Notes: generated by a model not told the origin, from the sequence alone. A DNA stretch of 64,000 nt from Marinomonas pollencensis (GCF_003387375.1 NZ_QUNG01000004.1:124001-188000); one strand, 5' to 3'; positions 8,650 to 18,342 are shown, counted from the first letter of the stretch. A program made the numbers and translations.

Positions 8650-11475
8650 ATGTACCAAACTGGACAAAGATGGAGTAGCCGCAACGAGCCTGATCTCGGC
8701 GTCGGCATGATCATTGAAAAACAAAACAAATCCTTCTTGTTGCATTTCCCTGATGCAGAAGCGGATCGTCAATACTCAAACGACCAAACCAGTCTTGTAC
8801 GTCGCACCCTTACCCCTGGCGACCAATTATCCTTTAAAGATGAGACTTTCACTGTACTGGAAGTCGAAGAAATTGATGGCTTAATCGAATACCGTATCAG
8901 TGATGATGACGATTGGTTAGAGGAATCGCTAATACAGTTCCCGCGTAACGACAAAAACGAATTGGATTCGATTCTTGCCTTATCACCAGCACGCCGCATG
9001 TGGTTTGATTTACGCCGCCACACGCTTGAGCACCAAGCCGCTAATGCTGCGTCTCAAGTACGCGGTTTGATGGGCCTCAAAGCCGAGCTATTGCCCCACC
9101 AGATTTACCTCGCTCACGACATTGCAAACCGCCCACAGGCACGCGCTCTTTTGTGTGACGAAGTGGGTATGGGTAAAACCCTAGAAGCGGGTTTGATCTT
9201 GCATCAACGACTACTTAATGGCCTTTGCAAACGCGCCCTTATTCTTACTCCAACCAACCTGCAACACCAATGGTTGGTTGAAATGCTGCGTCGTTTCCAT
9301 CAGCCATTTAGCCTGATTAACGATGCCGTGTATGAAGATTTCATGGACGGTGATGACAACCCATTTGAGCAGCAGCCTTTCGTGATTGCACCAATCGACT
9401 GGGCCAGCCAGCATCCTAAAGCCGCGCAACATATGCTGGATGCAGAATGGGACATGGTGATCGTCGATGAAGCTCACCACCTTGCTTGGCACCCAGAAAC
9501 ACCAAGTATTGGCTATCAAGTAGTTGCCCGTCTCGCCGAGAAAACCGAGTCATTATTGCTGCTTAGTGCAACGCCTGAACAAACCGGTGAGCGCGAGCAT
9601 TTCTCTCGCTTACAATTGCTAGACGCCGACCGTTACCACGACTTCGAACGCTACCAAGCGCAACAACACGCCTTCAAACAAGCGGCCAGCTTAGCCGAAG
9701 CTTTGTTGCCATTAACCACTCAAGACGACACAAGCGATCATGATTGGCCTGCTGCATTTGGCAACTACCTAGGCGAAGTCAAAGCCAAAGAATGGTTCAC
9801 ACAACTTAACCACAGTGACTCAGAGCAGCGCGCTGAAGCGGCCAAAGAAGCCATTAGCTGGTTGATTGATCGCCATGGTACTGGGCGTGAAATGTTCCGT
9901 AACACTCGTGCGGCCGTCGGTGGTTTCCCTAATCGAGCATTGCACAGCTACCCGCTTGAGAATAACGAGTTTTTTGCCTCTGCAACCCACCATGTTCAGC
10001 CGGAAACTGAGGTTCAAGATGGATTATGGGAAAAAGACCCTCGCTGGGTGTGGCTAAAAGAATTTCTAGAGTGTCAGGCAGATAAAGTACTGGTTATTTG
10101 TCATACCGCTGACATGGCCCAATGGCTAAATGACCAACTTACCTTTGCCGGCTTCCAAAGCGCCGACTTCCATGAGCAAATGCCATTAATCCACCGCGAT
10201 CGTGCGGCCGCCTACTTTGCTGACGAAGAAGGTGCACAAATTCTCGTTTGTTCTGAAATCGGCAGTGAAGGACGTAACTTCCAATTCAGCCATCACCTAG
10301 TTATGTACGACTTACCTGAGCATCCAGATTTACTAGAGCAGCGTATTGGTCGTTTGGACCGTTTAGGGCAACGCGAAGATGTACAGATTCACGTTCCTTA
10401 CCTTGCCGACAGCGTACAAGAGCGTCTTTTCCATTGGTACCACGATGCATTGAATGCATTTTGCCGTACCACAGGCGCTGGCGACAAAGTCGAAGAAGCT
10501 TTCCGCGACAGCCTGTACGCCTATTTACATGGCCAAGATGATGACGCCACCCTACTTGAAGAAGCGCATGTGTACCACGAAGCGCTTCTTAAACAAATGG
10601 AAGAAGGCCGTAACCGTCTTTTAGAAATGAGCTCTTGCCGCCCAGAACGCGCTCGTGAACTGATCTCCCAGATCAATGAGCAAGCAACCCACGGCCTGCA
10701 TGATTACATTGAAGATGTCACTCATGCGTTTAACATCCATGCAGAATGCATGAATGACAACCCAGAGCAAAGCGCTTGGTTTATTCGCCCATCTACTGAC
10801 ATGATGCTTGAGGCCTTACCTGGGATCGAAGAAGAAGGCAAAATGCTGATGCTAGACCGCCGTCAAGCCAGCCAGCGTGAAGACGTTGCTTTCGCCACTT
10901 GGGAGCACCCTTTGATCACCATGCTGATGGACGAAGTTCAAGGTTTTGACTCCGGCAGGCTTACCTCGGCGATTCTGCCGATTGCGGCACTTCCTGAAGG
11001 CACAGTCTTGGTTGAAAGTATGTTTGTTATCGAGGCTACCGCTCACCCTAGATTGAAGCTTGCGCAGTCATTACCAATGACACCAATGTGGCAACTGTCG
11101 GATTCTAATGGCAAGTTCTTGCATCAGCAATTTACCGCGGACAAGTGGGCTGAAAAACTTAAAGGTGTACCAAACCGTGTTGCAGAACAATGGGTTGCAG
11201 CCTTGCGCAAAAATCTGATCGAAGTACTACAAACCCATCAGCTAAACGCTCAAGACCAAGCTCGTCCTATTGTTCAAGCGGCAAAATCGTCTTATCAGCA
11301 CCGCTGTCAAAGTGAAATTGAACGTTTAAGTGAGCTTAAAACGTTTAATTCAGCCATTACTGAAGAAGACATTGAGCGCCTAGAAACGAACATGCAAGAA
11401 GGCTTAGTACGTATTGATGAGCATCAAATCCGTTTGGATGCGATTCGAATCATTCTCACCACTAAGCCGGAATAG
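8650..11475 (+). CDS. rapA: RNA polymerase-associated ATP-dependent helicase RapA
   Basis: SWI2/SNF2-type ATPase that binds RNA polymerase and helps recycle it after transcription. The 941 residues compare with 968 in E. coli. Two N-terminal Tudor-like domains (about 1-110) are followed by the helicase core: motif I CDEVGMGKTLEAG with K176, motif II DEAH at 273-276, motif III LLLSATPEQ, and motif VI LLEQRIGRLDRLGQ near 565. The RapA C-terminal regions complete it. It lies 2 bases after yigZ and 6 bases before rluA; the rapA-rluA adjacency is also found in E. coli. Confidence 0.96.
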   Translation: MYQTGQRWSSRNEPDLGVGMIIEKQNKSFLLHFPDAEADRQYSNDQTSLVRRTLTPGDQLSFKDETFTVLEVEEIDGLIEYRISDDDDWLEESLIQFPRNDKNELDSILALSPARRMWFDLRRHTLEHQAANAASQVRGLMGLKAELLPHQIYLAHDIANRPQARALLCDEVGMGKTLEAGLILHQRLLNGLCKRALILTPTNLQHQWLVEMLRRFHQPFSLINDAVYEDFMDGDDNPFEQQPFVIAPIDWASQHPKAAQHMLDAEWDMVIVDEAHHLAWHPETPSIGYQVVARLAEKTESLLLLSATPEQTGEREHFSRLQLLDADRYHDFERYQAQQHAFKQAASLAEALLPLTTQDDTSDHDWPAAFGNYLGEVKAKEWFTQLNHSDSEQRAEAAKEAISWLIDRHGTGREMFRNTRAAVGGFPNRALHSYPLENNEFFASATHHVQPETEVQDGLWEKDPRWVWLKEFLECQADKVLVICHTADMAQWLNDQLTFAGFQSADFHEQMPLIHRDRAAAYFADEEGAQILVCSEIGSEGRNFQFSHHLVMYDLPEHPDLLEQRIGRLDRLGQREDVQIHVPYLADSVQERLFHWYHDALNAFCRTTGAGDKVEEAFRDSLYAYLHGQDDDATLLEEAHVYHEALLKQMEEGRNRLLEMSSCRPERARELISQINEQATHGLHDYIEDVTHAFNIHAECMNDNPEQSAWFIRPSTDMMLEALPGIEEEGKMLMLDRRQASQREDVAFATWEHPLITMLMDEVQGFDSGRLTSAILPIAALPEGTVLVESMFVIEATAHPRLKLAQSLPMTPMWQLSDSNGKFLHQQFTADKWAEKLKGVPNRVAEQWVAALRKNLIEVLQTHQLNAQDQARPIVQAAKSSYQHRCQSEIERLSELKTFNSAITEEDIERLETNMQEGLVRIDEHQIRLDAIRIILTTKPE

Positions 11476-11481
11476 CTATTC

Positions 11482-12138
11482 GTGCCAACGCCATTATCTA
11501 GACGAGCACCAGACTCTAGGCTAGAGATACTTTATGAAGACGACTGGTTTGTTGTGATCAACAAACCAGCGAATTGTTTGTCTGTGCCCGGTCGCGGTCC
11601 AGACAAGCAAGATTCTATTTTGTATCGTGCTGAGCAGCAGTTTGGTGAAGCCTTTGCCATTCATCGATTGGACGAAGCCACTTCAGGATTGATTCTGGTG
11701 GCCAAAACCCACGAATGCCAAAAGCGCATGTACGCGCACTTTCGTGAACGAGAAGTCAAAAAAGAATACCGCGCCTTGTTGCGCGGTAAACTTTTAGGTC
11801 AACGGGGAGAAATACGTAAACCGTTACGCTGCGACTGGCCGAATCGACCAAGACAAATTGTCTGCACTGACGAGTGGAGCAAAGATTCCATCACTTTTTG
11901 GCAGCCCATTGGCTACGAAGGCAACACGACTCGCGTTCGGCTCACCCCCTACACAGGACGTTCTCATCAACTTCGTGTGCACATGCAAAGCATTGGTCAT
12001 TCTATCATTGGTGATGAATTCTACGATCCGGAATACACCGAAGCGGATCCTAGGTTATTGCTGCACGCCTATCGACTGGAGTTCCGTCACCCTTTTACTA
12101 AGGCTTGGCTCGCTTTTGTCGCCCCCTGCCCTTTTTAG
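11482..12138 (+). CDS. rluA: Dual-specificity 23S rRNA/tRNA pseudouridine synthase RluA
   Basis: RluA makes pseudouridine at 23S rRNA 746 and at position 32 of some tRNAs. The 218-residue protein matches the E. coli enzyme (219 residues) along its length. It has the catalytic motif HRLDEATSG with D64 in the same position, CDWPNRPRQIVC, and TGRSHQLRVHM followed by GHSIIGDEFYDP. The start is a GTG at 11482, because the first ATG in frame would remove the conserved LEILYEDDWFVVINKP strand. It lies 6 bases after rapA and is the last gene of that operon. Confidence 0.94.
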   Translation: MPTPLSRRAPDSRLEILYEDDWFVVINKPANCLSVPGRGPDKQDSILYRAEQQFGEAFAIHRLDEATSGLILVAKTHECQKRMYAHFREREVKKEYRALLRGKLLGQRGEIRKPLRCDWPNRPRQIVCTDEWSKDSITFWQPIGYEGNTTRVRLTPYTGRSHQLRVHMQSIGHSIIGDEFYDPEYTEADPRLLLHAYRLEFRHPFTKAWLAFVAPCPF

Positions 12139-12159
12139 CTTATTTCTATTCTTAACAGG

Positions 12160-12188
12160 AAAGAGCGAATAACAGCCATTCGTTCTTT
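12160..12188 (+). terminator. Probable terminator after rluA
   Basis: An 11-bp stem with one G-T pair, AAAGAGCGAAT (12160-12170) with ATTCGTTCTTT (12178-12188), has a 7-base loop. The following tract is only moderately T-rich (CTGCTTTTCTG), so termination strength is uncertain. Confidence 0.55.
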
Positions 12189-12189
12189 C

Positions 12190-12691
12190 TGCTTTTCTGT
12201 CTCACACTGTCGTGAGTTAATAACACTAGATCAATCGGCGTTTCTCTTCGAAACTGCCGCCTACCTCATCAACAACACCGATCAATCTTGCCCACAACAG
12301 GCTGAACTCCTCACTAAGGGGTCACTTCCCTGTAAAACCCTACTGGAGTATCAGCACTCAATGCGTTGCGTTTAAAGGGATTTGATAACCAGATAGCACA
12401 GATAAAGAATGCGCCTTCACTGGCTTTTGTAGGTTTTTGCCACGGCTAATTGCCACAATTTTAGATAAAGGCGACGGACGAATGTCTGTCGTTAACCCCT
12501 TTACCCTATCTATACCAATTTTAATCAAATTAAAGTGATAAGCAGCGGGAGTTATAAGGTAAGATAAGCGTACTTACATTGCGTTTGTTGCGGTTTATCA
12601 AAGCGACAGACGATCCTATAATGTAAATTAGGACAAGTTAGAACAGACCGATGTTTCCTCATTATTCTGAACACGCTCCATTACACCACTA
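12190..12691. other. Intergenic region, no gene recognised
   Basis: About 500 bases between the rluA terminator and the hairpin before the small ORF at 12786. Both strands were read and no frame with family similarity, tRNA or rRNA was seen. A 23-codon frame starting at the ATG at 12651 (MFPHYSEHAPLHHYPTSQ...) runs into the hairpin at 12692-12748 and lacks a clear ribosome site. The region could carry a promoter or a small RNA, but nothing decisive is visible. Confidence 0.4.
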
Positions 12692-12748
12692 TCCCACAAG
12701 TCAAAACGACGCTTTTATTTAAAGGTGCTCATCGTTTTGCCTATGGGA
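12692..12748 (+). promoter_or_regulatory. Long imperfect hairpin upstream of small ORF
   Basis: Two nested arms pair: TCCCA (12692-12696) with TGGGA (12744-12748), and CAAAACGA (12702-12709) with TCGTTTTG (12732-12739). The interior is AU-rich. It is 38 bases upstream of the ATG at 12786. It may be a leader structure, an operator-containing element, or part of a small RNA; there is no T run, so it is not a classic terminator. Confidence 0.4.
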
Positions 12749-12785
12749 CAACAAGCTGACTAGCAATTTAAAAAACAGGCGTTTT

Positions 12786-12998
12786 ATGACAGATAAGCAT
12801 TTCATTTTCCAACGAATTCAGAATTATGCAGGTGAAGGGTTTGACCCCACCGCAGACGATCAGATCGCAACCATGCTGCAGTCGAAGTTTAATATTTATT
12901 TACCGCAACGAACCTCTGTTGATAAATCCCTTGAGTCTACTAGCAGTGATCACGAGATTATTGATCTCATCATTCAATACCGGGCCCTAACCGCTTAA
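12786..12998 (+). CDS. Hypothetical small protein (70 residues)
   Basis: Not recognised. The 70-residue acidic, mostly helical-looking protein (MTDKHFIFQRIQNYAGEG... ending DLIIQYRALTA) has no signal peptide, no membrane segment and no cysteines. AGG lies about 9 bases before the ATG, and the codon use looks coding. It stands alone, preceded by a structured leader and convergent with the deacetylase-like gene. Function unknown; it could be a small regulator or an interaction partner, but nothing in the sequence says which. Confidence 0.55.
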   Translation: MTDKHFIFQRIQNYAGEGFDPTADDQIATMLQSKFNIYLPQRTSVDKSLESTSSDHEIIDLIIQYRALTA

Positions 12999-13074
12999 TC
13001 ATGACCCCTTGTAGCCGAGAACATTCGTTTAGCAAAATACCTGATAAGACAATACAAGCTGCCCCGATATAAGC

Positions 13075-14046
13075 TTACGAGGAAGAGAGACCCGTTTCTT
13101 GCCATACTTGATTCGCTGCCTGATGCAATAAACTGTGCCGCCACGCCACGCTTTCTTCTTGCCGGTCGTAGCCTCCACCGATCACACAGGCAACGGGGAT
13201 GCCTTGCTCAACACACTGACTGATCATGTAGTGATCCCGGGCTAACACACCGTTATCCGTGAGATTGACATAGCCTAATCGATCGTCCTTGTGCACATCG
13301 GCCCCAGCATCATAGAAAACAAAGTCAGGCCGATGTTCTGCCAACAAAGCGGGCAAGGTACGCTGTAAAATAGACAAATAGAATTCGTCTTCAGCCCCCT
13401 TGGGAATGGCGATATTGATGCCTTTTGTTTGCTTCACACTGGGGTAGTTTTCTTCGCAATGCCAAGAAATTGGTATAATGTCAGTCCGGTCTTGAAAGAA
13501 GGCTACGGTGCCATCGCCTTGGTGTACATCACAATCCAGTATCAATACTTTTTTGGCTTTGCCCGAGTTCACCAAAGCTAATGCCGCCACCGCTAAGTCA
13601 TTAAAAATACAGAAGCCTGCCCCATGGGCAGGATGTGCATGGTGGGTTCCACCCGCCAGGTGGCAAGCTAAACCATGCTGCAATGCCAGCTCACTGGTTA
13701 AAATCGTACCAGAGACAGCTCGCAAAGTACGCTCAACCAGCCATTCCGACCAAGGCAAGCCAATGTCTTTGATTTCTTGAGCCGTCAACTCACCACGAAT
13801 AAAGCGTTGTACATAGCCTTTGTCATGGGCTTGCATCAAAATTGACAGAGATAAGGGGCTAGGCTGATGTTCGTTTTCGGCAGTCAAAATCCCCTGTTTA
13901 CGCAAGGTCTCTGCTAACAGACGAAATTTGTGCATGGGAAAACGGTGCCCCGCTGGGAACGGGATACTGTAATGAGGGTGAAACACCAAAGGCAATTTTT
14001 TACTATTTAATGCAGCAGAGGTGACAGTTGAAAGCAAATCAGGCAT
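13075..14046 (-). CDS. Histone deacetylase-fold (class II HDAC-like) hydrolase
   Basis: Zinc-dependent deacetylase of the arginase/HDAC fold; bacterial members act on acetylated small amines or on proteins, and the substrate cannot be told here. Motifs are LAGGTHHAHPAHGAGFCIFND (catalytic His pair), ILDCDVHQGDGT (zinc ligands D and H), and FYDAGADVHKDDRLG (third zinc ligand D). The start is taken at the ATG at 14046, giving 323 residues and placing the conserved LPLVFHPHYSIPFPAGHRFPM at residue 18. A TTG at 14082 would add twelve hydrophobic residues without better support. It is downstream of the HPt/HD-GYP-like gene on the same strand, 48 bases away. Confidence 0.9.
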   Translation of the reverse strand: MPDLLSTVTSAALNSKKLPLVFHPHYSIPFPAGHRFPMHKFRLLAETLRKQGILTAENEHQPSPLSLSILMQAHDKGYVQRFIRGELTAQEIKDIGLPWSEWLVERTLRAVSGTILTSELALQHGLACHLAGGTHHAHPAHGAGFCIFNDLAVAALALVNSGKAKKVLILDCDVHQGDGTVAFFQDRTDIIPISWHCEENYPSVKQTKGINIAIPKGAEDEFYLSILQRTLPALLAEHRPDFVFYDAGADVHKDDRLGYVNLTDNGVLARDHYMISQCVEQGIPVACVIGGGYDRQEESVAWRHSLLHQAANQVWQETGLSSS

Positions 14047-14094
14047 AGAAAAATACAGCAAAATCAGAACATTGAAGGACAATGTTAGCAGTGA

Positions 14095-15201
14095 TTATTG
14101 ACGACGCGCTACTATGACCTTACGAATCGCGGCATTAAAAGAATCTACCAAGGGAGGCGGAAACCTCTTACCACTTTCAAAATTCACTTGCTGAATCGCA
14201 CGCATCGAGCTGGCCCGGTACTCACTACCAGATTTACCCCAGACAACATCAATAAACATCACTGCAAGCGCAACGATAAATGCCCCTTGAGGAATTAAAG
14301 AACCAACCAAACCATTAGGAGTGCCTGAGCCATCAAAACGCTCTTGATGCGCTTCCACCATAGCAACGGCAGCGTCCCAACCTTGGTGCTTGTTCAGCAA
14401 CTTCGCCCCTACCATAGGGTGATTAAATTCTGCTTGCTGTTTGGCGTCTTCATCTTGGCTGTTTAACACCACCGCCATCCCCATATTATGCATATAGGCG
14501 GCAGCACTTAGTTGCGCTGGATCTTCTTGGGTTTGGCATTCTAGATTAATGAGTTGGCATAATTTCAAAATTCGCTCACCACGCTCTTCTGAATAACCTA
14601 ATAGCCGATTCAACTTGCTGCTCAACTGACGAAAATGGTCAATGTCTTTTTGTTGAGCTTCATTGTATTGCACTTTTACCAACAGCGAGGTGGTTTTCGC
14701 ACCAATGGGGGCGTCACTTAATTCGATCGCAATTTCTTCTATTAAATAACGCGCTAAGCGAGGTCGGTGCTGGTCATTTTCACAAGCATAAACACCATCT
14801 AATCCCGATTGCAGCTTTGCTAAAATTAGGCGTTCAGCACCGTGATACTGATACAGCTGCTGCAACAATTCTCCCACTTGTTCCAAGACCACATTGATCA
14901 AACTCCCTAGATCATAGTGGTAAGCAATATAGCCGCCGCGCATGCCATCAACGATTTCTTCCAAACTGTGCAGTGCTGCCACTAAAGGGTCGAGAAAACA
15001 CACTGAACAGTTCCCTTTCATGCTATGCAATGAACGGAATAAATTATCCAGTTTCTCGAATGAAAAACCTTCATCTTCGATATTATTAATAATGTTTTCG
15101 ATTTCTTGTTGAGCGTCTTGATAGCACTCTAACAAGTCATCTTTAAGCTCTTTTTCTAGAGCGGAAAACTCTTTGCAGGCAAATTGACCCATTGTATCCA
15201 T
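14095..15201 (-). CDS. HPt domain fused to a degenerate HD-GYP-like domain
   Basis: A 368-residue cytoplasmic signalling protein. Residues about 10-125 form a histidine phosphotransfer (HPt) domain with the phospho-acceptor H59 in LHSMKGN. Residues about 165-345 resemble an HD-GYP output domain, but key residues differ: the HD pair reads H238-N239 (AYMHNMG), and the GYP region reads HQERFDGSGTPNGL (285-298), GTP instead of GYP. H261 in NHPMVGA and H285 are kept. Phosphodiesterase activity against cyclic di-GMP is therefore doubtful, and the domain may act as a sensor or binding partner. No response regulator or kinase gene is adjacent. The start at 15201 is one of two close ATGs (also 15192). 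Confidence 0.8.
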   Translation of the reverse strand: MDTMGQFACKEFSALEKELKDDLLECYQDAQQEIENIINNIEDEGFSFEKLDNLFRSLHSMKGNCSVCFLDPLVAALHSLEEIVDGMRGGYIAYHYDLGSLINVVLEQVGELLQQLYQYHGAERLILAKLQSGLDGVYACENDQHRPRLARYLIEEIAIELSDAPIGAKTTSLLVKVQYNEAQQKDIDHFRQLSSKLNRLLGYSEERGERILKLCQLINLECQTQEDPAQLSAAAYMHNMGMAVVLNSQDEDAKQQAEFNHPMVGAKLLNKHQGWDAAVAMVEAHQERFDGSGTPNGLVGSLIPQGAFIVALAVMFIDVVWGKSGSEYRASSMRAIQQVNFESGKRFPPPLVDSFNAAIRKVIVARRQ

Positions 15202-15516
15202 CCATTACTAAATATCGCCATTGCTTAAGGGAGGCAACAACCACTTCTCTTGACTCAACAGGTGGATAAAAGCTTGCTGTTCGCGGCAAGTATCGGATCA
15301 AAATAGTGTACCCATAGACAAGATACTTAACAAAAAACACCAGCTTTTAGACCATGCCCTTAGGGGCTGAAGCGACTTATTCGCGCCTTCCTTAAGACCA
15401 ATCAATTAACCTCAAACTATTTGGTATAAACCCTATCCCATGGCTTAATCACACCATTGTAGATAAAATGTAAAACTGCGTGAAGCACCCCCAACCTTTA
15501 TTAAAGCGAGAAAAAC
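15202..15516. other. Divergent intergenic region
   Basis: Promoter region between the HPt/HD-GYP-like gene (minus) and the EVE gene (plus). No gene, RNA or strong dyad was seen. A ribosome site for the EVE gene (AAAGCGAGAAA) lies at its right end. Confidence 0.5.
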
Positions 15517-15978
15517 ATGCCTCAATATTGGCTAATGAAATCGGAACCAGATGCGTTCTCCATCCACGACCTTAAACAGCAAGGGCCTTCGCCTTGGGAT
15601 GGGGTTCGAAACTACCAAGCGCGCAACTTTATGAAAAACATGGAAGTCGGCGATCTTGTCTTCTTTTATCATTCCAGCTGCAAACCCGCAGGCATTGCCG
15701 GCATTGCTCAAGTCACTCGCCGCGCTTACCCAGATTACACGAGCTGGGATTCCAGCAGCCCATATTACGACCCAAAATCCACGAAGGAAAGCCCACGTTG
15801 GTTTATGGTGGATATCGAGCTGGTTAAAATATTACCTAGTATCATTACCTTGAGCCGTCTCAAACAGGACCCGGCATTGAGTGACATGACCTTAGTAAAG
15901 AAAGGCAGTCGCCTTTCCGTGATGCCGGTTTTGGCAAGCGAGTGGCAGCATATTCTCAACACAACGCACCAGGCTTAA
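15517..15978 (+). CDS. EVE domain-containing protein
   Basis: A 153-residue single-domain protein of the EVE (PUA-like) family. It carries the family hallmarks YWLMKSEPDAFSIHDL at the N-terminus, WDGVRNYQARNFMKNM (about residues 28-43), GDLVFFYHSSCKPAGIAGIAQV, and the later RWFMVDIELV. EVE proteins are thought to bind modified bases in DNA or RNA, and some occur in modification-dependent restriction, but this one is not next to any restriction gene. It appears to be a stand-alone transcription unit. Confidence 0.92.
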   Translation: MPQYWLMKSEPDAFSIHDLKQQGPSPWDGVRNYQARNFMKNMEVGDLVFFYHSSCKPAGIAGIAQVTRRAYPDYTSWDSSSPYYDPKSTKESPRWFMVDIELVKILPSIITLSRLKQDPALSDMTLVKKGSRLSVMPVLASEWQHILNTTHQA

Positions 15979-16096
15979 ACAAAATGGAAGGGGGCAAATT
16001 TCGAAGAAATCGAGGCCATGGGGTGGCTATTAGACGCTAACGCGACCTAAGCTCAAGCTTTTGCACCTGCCCTCTTTCTTAAACCACCCGCTCGCG

Positions 16097-16780
16097 TTAA
16101 TGATAGCGGCGCTCGCGTTCTTGCAAAGAAACCTTAGTATCAAAGTAGTAGCGGGCGATAACACCAAGATAATCATTATCTTCTCCTGAACGCGCAATCA
16201 CGCCAACACTCGCCAATTGACGGTATTTATCTGGTTGAAAAAAGGCTTCAATACGCCAAGCGGACTCATCGTTATAGCGCTCACGATAAGCAGAAATACG
16301 CACATCCTCGGTTAGATAATAGCTCGCCCCTAAGCGCGTACTACTGAGGTTATTAAGAGTGCTGTCGTAGCTTGTATAATTTCCTGAGAAGGTCACTTCA
16401 TCCCAAAACGCATCCGCCATGACGCGACCAACGAGGCTGCGGTCGGTTTCCTTATTGTCGTCTTTCGGTTTTAGCTCCGAAACGCCTACTCCCACCCCAA
16501 GCCGACCGTATTCATTTCGAGCAAACCAGTTAGATGCCAGTTCAGATTGCGCAAAACTGTCTTTAGAACGACCTGTCATTAAATAGTTACTGTTTAACAG
16601 AACTTGAGTGGAATACACCTCATTTAATGGAATATTTAACAACACATCTAGGTTAAACAGCGCTTTGCTGTTTAATAATCCACCACCCAAACCAAGTTCG
16701 AAATTAGGCGACTCATCATTTGCCCAAGCCTGCCCATTGAAAATGGTTAAAATCATGAAAGTTGAAAGCAGATACTTCAT
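16097..16780 (-). CDS. Predicted outer-membrane beta-barrel-like protein
   Basis: A 227-residue protein with a signal peptide (MKYLLSTFMILTIFNGQAWA) followed by alternating hydrophobic/polar strands and many Tyr, Gly and Asn residues (FELGLGGGLL, YGRLGVGVGVSEL, RLGASYYLTEDVRISAY, YLGVIARYYF). The last strand ends in aromatic residues but is followed by a short basic tail. This pattern suggests a small outer-membrane beta barrel. I cannot assign a family or a function. The ATG at 16780 is chosen because AGGGGA lies 5 bases upstream; the frame stays open to 16846. It is divergent from miaB. Confidence 0.65.
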   Translation of the reverse strand: MKYLLSTFMILTIFNGQAWANDESPNFELGLGGGLLNSKALFNLDVLLNIPLNEVYSTQVLLNSNYLMTGRSKDSFAQSELASNWFARNEYGRLGVGVGVSELKPKDDNKETDRSLVGRVMADAFWDEVTFSGNYTSYDSTLNNLSSTRLGASYYLTEDVRISAYRERYNDESAWRIEAFFQPDKYRQLASVGVIARSGEDNDYLGVIARYYFDTKVSLQERERRYH

Positions 16781-16974
16781 AACGTCCCCTTGCCCAAACC
16801 ACCCTATAAATGTGGCATCGCAGGGCAAATAAAGCAAAGTCATCATGGCTTGTTAACAAACTATTTCAACGTTAAAGTACGCGGAATGTCCAACAGCTCT
16901 GTGATTCAGAGTCAATCCCCAATATAATGGGTGCAAAGTCGATAAGACGAACACATTTTAGGTTTATAAGTTAC

Positions 16975-18330
16975 ATGGCAAAAAAACTTTTTATCCAAAC
17001 TCACGGCTGCCAAATGAACGAATACGATTCTTCTCGTATGGCAGATTTACTCGGCGAAAGTCATGAGATGGAACTAACAGATAATGCAGATGAAGCTGAC
17101 GTTTTACTGCTAAACACATGCTCTATCCGTGAAAAAGCACAAGATAAGGTGTATCACCAACTTGGCCGCTGGAAAAAGCTAAAACAGAAAAACCCAGACT
17201 TGGTCATTGGTGTGGGTGGTTGTGTGGCCAGTCAAGAAGGCGATGCTATTCGTAAACGCGCTAAGCATGTTGATATGATTTTTGGCCCACAAACTCTGCA
17301 TAAACTTCCAGAAATGGTCAATGCAGCGGGCAGCCATATTCCCATCACAGACGTGACGTTTCCGGAAATCGAAAAGTTCGACCACTTACCGGCTCCTCGA
17401 GTTGAAGGCGCTGAAGCGTTTGTTTCCATTATGGAAGGTTGCAGTAAATACTGTACTTTCTGTGTCGTGCCTTACACTCGCGGTGAAGAAGTGAGCCGTC
17501 CATTTGAAAGCATCCTAGTGGAAGTCGCCCAACTGGCTGAACAAGGTGTGCGTGAGATCCATCTACTGGGTCAAAACGTCAATGCATACCGTGGTGAAAA
17601 CGAAGAAGGTGACGAAACCGATCTGGCCGACATCATTCATGCTGTGGCTCAAATCGATGGCGTAGAACGCATACGCTTTACCACCTCTCACCCAGTTGAG
17701 TTCACGGACAGTTTAGTGGAAGCCTTCCGCAACGAGCCTAAATTGGTAAGCCATTTACATTTACCAGTACAAAGCGGTGCAGACAACATCCTAAGCGCGA
17801 TGAAACGTGGTCATGATCGTCAATATTACATTGATAAAATTAATCGCATCAAAGAAGCGCGCCCAGGCATTAGCTTGTCCTCTGACTTTATTATCGGCTT
17901 TCCTGGTGAAACCGACGAAGATTTCATCGACACTATGAACCTGATCCAAGAAATTGGCTTCGATCATTCTTTCAGCTTCGTATACAGCCAACGCCCTGGC
18001 ACACCTGCATCTAATTTAGAAGATGACACTCCGGAAGAAGTGAAAAAAGAGCGCCTTTCTATTCTACAACGTCGCATCAGCCAACAAGCCTATGATATTA
18101 GCTTGGCTATGGTTGGCGAGGTTCAACGCATTCTAATCAGTGGCTACTCTCCACGCGATCCAGGACAGCTGCAAGGCCGCACGGAAAACAACCGTATTGT
18201 CAATTTCCGCGCAACTGATCCGCAGCTAATCGGCAAGTTTGCCGATGTGGTCGTAACAGACGCTTACCCCAATTCCCTACTGGGTGAATTGATTAGCTCT
18301 GAGCTAGACACAGACTTTGTTCTTCACTAA
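16975..18330 (+). CDS. miaB: tRNA-2-methylthio-N6-dimethylallyladenosine synthase MiaB
   Basis: Radical-SAM methylthiotransferase that converts i6A37 to ms2i6A37 in tRNA. From the ATG at 16975 the protein is 451 residues. The N-terminal UPF0004 domain has cluster ligands C12, C49 and C83. The radical-SAM cluster motif is C156-SKY-C160-TF-C163, and a TRAM domain lies at the C-terminus (about 375-440). The frame is open upstream to 16927, but the conserved [15 protein letters not shown] start matches the family. It begins the conserved miaB-ybeZ-ybeY-ybeX-lnt run. Confidence 0.96.
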   Translation: MAKKLFIQTHGCQMNEYDSSRMADLLGESHEMELTDNADEADVLLLNTCSIREKAQDKVYHQLGRWKKLKQKNPDLVIGVGGCVASQEGDAIRKRAKHVDMIFGPQTLHKLPEMVNAAGSHIPITDVTFPEIEKFDHLPAPRVEGAEAFVSIMEGCSKYCTFCVVPYTRGEEVSRPFESILVEVAQLAEQGVREIHLLGQNVNAYRGENEEGDETDLADIIHAVAQIDGVERIRFTTSHPVEFTDSLVEAFRNEPKLVSHLHLPVQSGADNILSAMKRGHDRQYYIDKINRIKEARPGISLSSDFIIGFPGETDEDFIDTMNLIQEIGFDHSFSFVYSQRPGTPASNLEDDTPEEVKKERLSILQRRISQQAYDISLAMVGEVQRILISGYSPRDPGQLQGRTENNRIVNFRATDPQLIGKFADVVVTDAYPNSLLGELISSELDTDFVLH

Positions 18331-18342
18331 ATAAGGTTACCC

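Noticed and set aside
15984-16078. Distant complementary segments (GAAGGGGGCA and TGCCCTCTTTC) after the EVE gene
   Set aside because: Only about 8 of 11 positions match and the loop would exceed 60 bases, so a functional hairpin is not convincing.
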